A stretch of 64,000 bases of DNA from Allobosea sp. BH3 (GTDB lineage Bacteria > Pseudomonadota > Alphaproteobacteria > Rhizobiales > Beijerinckiaceae), in assembly GCF_025499465.1 (NCBI RefSeq), contig NZ_JAIMCA010000005.1, positions 618,511 to 682,510 on the forward strand, written 5' to 3'. The notes beneath the pieces are model-generated. The model did no database searches and had not been told where the DNA came from. It saw only the letters and a list, made by a program, of their open reading frames with translations. The stretch's first letter is position 1, and each line of letters starts with the position of its first letter. A program made the translations under genes and the position numbers. This document shows, in pieces, positions 62,672-64,000 of the stretch.

Positions 62672-63538
62672 ATGCTGCGCAACATCGACATCGACCTGCT
62701 GCGCTGCTTCGTCACCATTGCGGAGCTGCGCAGCTTCACCCGCGCAGCGGCCGCGCTGTTCCGCAGCCAGTCGACGGTGAGCAGCCAGATCCGCCGGCTG
62801 GAGGAACTGGCGGGCCAGACCCTGCTGCAGCGCTCCCCTCACGAAGTTCTTCTCACGCGCGCGGGCGAACAGTTCCTTGGCTATGCCCGCCGCATCGTCG
62901 CGCTGCATGACGAGGCGCTCGATGTCGTCAATGCGCAGAGCGTCAGCGGCCGGGTCCGGCTCGCGGTAATGGACGATTACGCCACCATCGTTCTGCCCGA
63001 GACTCTAGCGCGCTTCGCCCGCTCCCATCCGGATGTCGAGCTGGAGGTGACGACCGGCTTCACACGCGACCTGCTGAACAGCCTCGGCGAGGAATTCGAC
63101 CTCGTCCTCGCCACGCAGAAGGCCGGCGATGGTCGCGGCGAAGTGCTCCGGCGCGAGCATACCGCCTGGGCCTGCTCGGACCGTGCCGCCTTCCTATTGG
63201 AGGAGCCGCTTCAGCTCGCTGTGTTGAAGGCGCCCAACATGTTCCGCGAATGGGCGCTGGCCGCACTGGACGAGGCCGGGCTGCGCTGGCGCATCCTCTT
63301 CTCCAGTTCCAGCATCGGTGCCGTCGAAGCGATGGCGGCCTCCGGTGCGGCCCTGACCGTGGTCAAGGCGGGCACGGCCAGGCCGGGCCTGCAATTGCTC
63401 GGCCCTGATAGCGGCCTGCCGGCTTTGCCGGCGTCCGAAATCGCCCTGCATCTCGCGCCGGGCCGGCCGAGCGCGGCGGTTGCAGCCCTCAGCGGCTTCC
63501 TGGCAGAGGCTCTGAGCGAGGAAACGACGCCTGGATGA
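62672..63538 (+). CDS. LysR-family transcriptional regulator
   Basis: A 288-aa protein with an N-terminal winged HTH (FTRAAAALFRSQSTVSSQIR) and a LysR substrate-binding domain (RVRLAVMDDYATIVLPETL). It is divergent from ilvD, but the intervening palindromic repeat makes a regulatory link uncertain. Confidence 0.9.
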   Translation: MLRNIDIDLLRCFVTIAELRSFTRAAAALFRSQSTVSSQIRRLEELAGQTLLQRSPHEVLLTRAGEQFLGYARRIVALHDEALDVVNAQSVSGRVRLAVMDDYATIVLPETLARFARSHPDVELEVTTGFTRDLLNSLGEEFDLVLATQKAGDGRGEVLRREHTAWACSDRAAFLLEEPLQLAVLKAPNMFREWALAALDEAGLRWRILFSSSSIGAVEAMAASGAALTVVKAGTARPGLQLLGPDSGLPALPASEIALHLAPGRPSAAVAALSGFLAEALSEETTPG

Positions 63539-63728
63539 GCGCGGAGGAGCGGGCTTTGCCCACCCCTGAGAAGGGTTGCCGTCCCCGGTCTGCGGTGATG
63601 ATCCCGGCGCCCAGCTCGGAAAAGGCCGAAAATTGGCCTTCCCGCAGGATGTGGAAAAGCTGGTTTCGAGTTAACTCATTGGAAAATAACGAAAAGAGCT
63701 TTCAGGTGAAAAACTTTCAAAAAGCTCG

Positions 63729-63758
63729 TTGACACCGGAAGGTGGGCTCGCCTATAAA
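63729..63758 (+). promoter_or_regulatory. Strong sigma-70 promoter of an rRNA operon (inferred)
   Basis: TTGACA at 63729-63734 and TATAAA at 63753-63758 with an 18-bp spacer. The preceding 190 nt (63539-63728) show no gene and become A+T-rich. The downstream sequence looks like a 16S leader. Confidence 0.8.
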
Positions 63759-64000
63759 CCGCCCATCGAGACGGCGCCGCCGCTGAGCGGCGCTGTTGAC
63801 GCGCTTCACTGTTATGGCAGGGCGTTTGGTCCGGAGAGTTTATCCGGGTTGAATTGCTGTCTTCGGTGTCTGAGTGCACGCTGTTTGAAAATTGAAGACA
63901 GAAAGAGAAACGTGGACGGCGGGGTTCTTGCGGACTTGCCTTCGGGCAAGTCAAACGAGACTTCGGTGTGCTGCGTTTTACAAGAGCCATCGCTGGTTGC
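63759..64000 (+). promoter_or_regulatory. Probable 16S rRNA operon leader (gene outside window)
   Basis: Non-coding leader with TGAAAATTGAAGACAGAAAG at 63885-63904, an arrangement seen upstream of 16S in Rhizobiales. An inverted repeat CTGTCTTC (63857-63864)/GAAGACAG (63894-63901) and a hairpin GACTTGCC-TTCG-GGCAAGTC (63933-63952) are present. The 16S gene would follow beyond base 64000. Confidence 0.7.

Noticed and set aside
1..64000. CRISPR array
   Set aside because: No regularly spaced 25-40-nt direct repeats and no cas genes were noticed.

Overview
The window is GC-rich chromosome from an alphaproteobacterium, most likely Hyphomicrobiales and possibly Bosea-like. This is an inference from gene content: an OlsB-type ornithine-lipid acyltransferase, an ECF sigma/NrsF pair, DUF1254 proteins, a tRNA-Ser(GGA) used as an integration site, dispersed palindromic intergenic repeats, and an rRNA-operon leader at the right edge. 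No database search was possible.

Left chromosomal part (1-20,320). A cellulose operon comes first: bcsA (cut by the window edge), bcsB, bcsZ and a TPR protein, each overlapping the next. A minus-strand run follows: TPP-dependent decarboxylase/synthase-like enzyme, OpgC acyltransferase, TTC38-like TPR protein, small membrane protein, YHS-domain protein. Then come an ECF sigma factor with its NrsF-type anti-sigma factor, two consecutive exported DUF1254 proteins, an SMI1/KNR4 protein and an AraC regulator.

Genomic island (20,321-43,686, about 23.4 kb). A 17-bp direct repeat of the 3' end of tRNA-Ser(GGA) brackets this segment, and a tyrosine integrase lies next to the tRNA. The main cargo is a co-directional cassette (about 23.0-37.5 kb): a MerR-like HTH protein, a 1027-aa Eco57I-type adenine methylase, a separate small PD-(D/E)XK nuclease, a 1366-aa single-chain nuclease-methylase, a PLD/HKD protein, a small unknown protein, and a 1483-aa sacsin/NO VEIN-like GHKL ATPase with a DUF3883-like C-terminus. 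No helicase, PglZ, DrmA or DrmB is present, so it is not a standard BREX, DISARM or Type I system. It is the best candidate here for an undescribed anti-mobile-element system. Two imperfect 44-bp repeats sit immediately outside it. The rest of the island holds two hypothetical genes (left end), an XRE regulator, a frameshifted PD-(D/E)XK nuclease with DUF2958 and hypothetical partners, a possible HUH replication protein with an inverted partial duplication, and a C-depleted low-complexity tract.

Right chromosomal part (43,761-64,000). These are mostly conserved genes: msrA, the YifB/ComM ATPase, a hybrid histidine kinase, an OlsB-like acyltransferase, an SDR protein, queG, a GST, uppP, an MFS transporter with a C-terminal extension, msrQ, a HAD hydrolase, a saccharopine dehydrogenase-like enzyme with an upstream Lrp regulator, an exported Cys-repeat protein, ilvD and a LysR regulator. 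The end of the window is a strong promoter and leader typical of an rRNA operon whose 16S gene lies beyond the edge.
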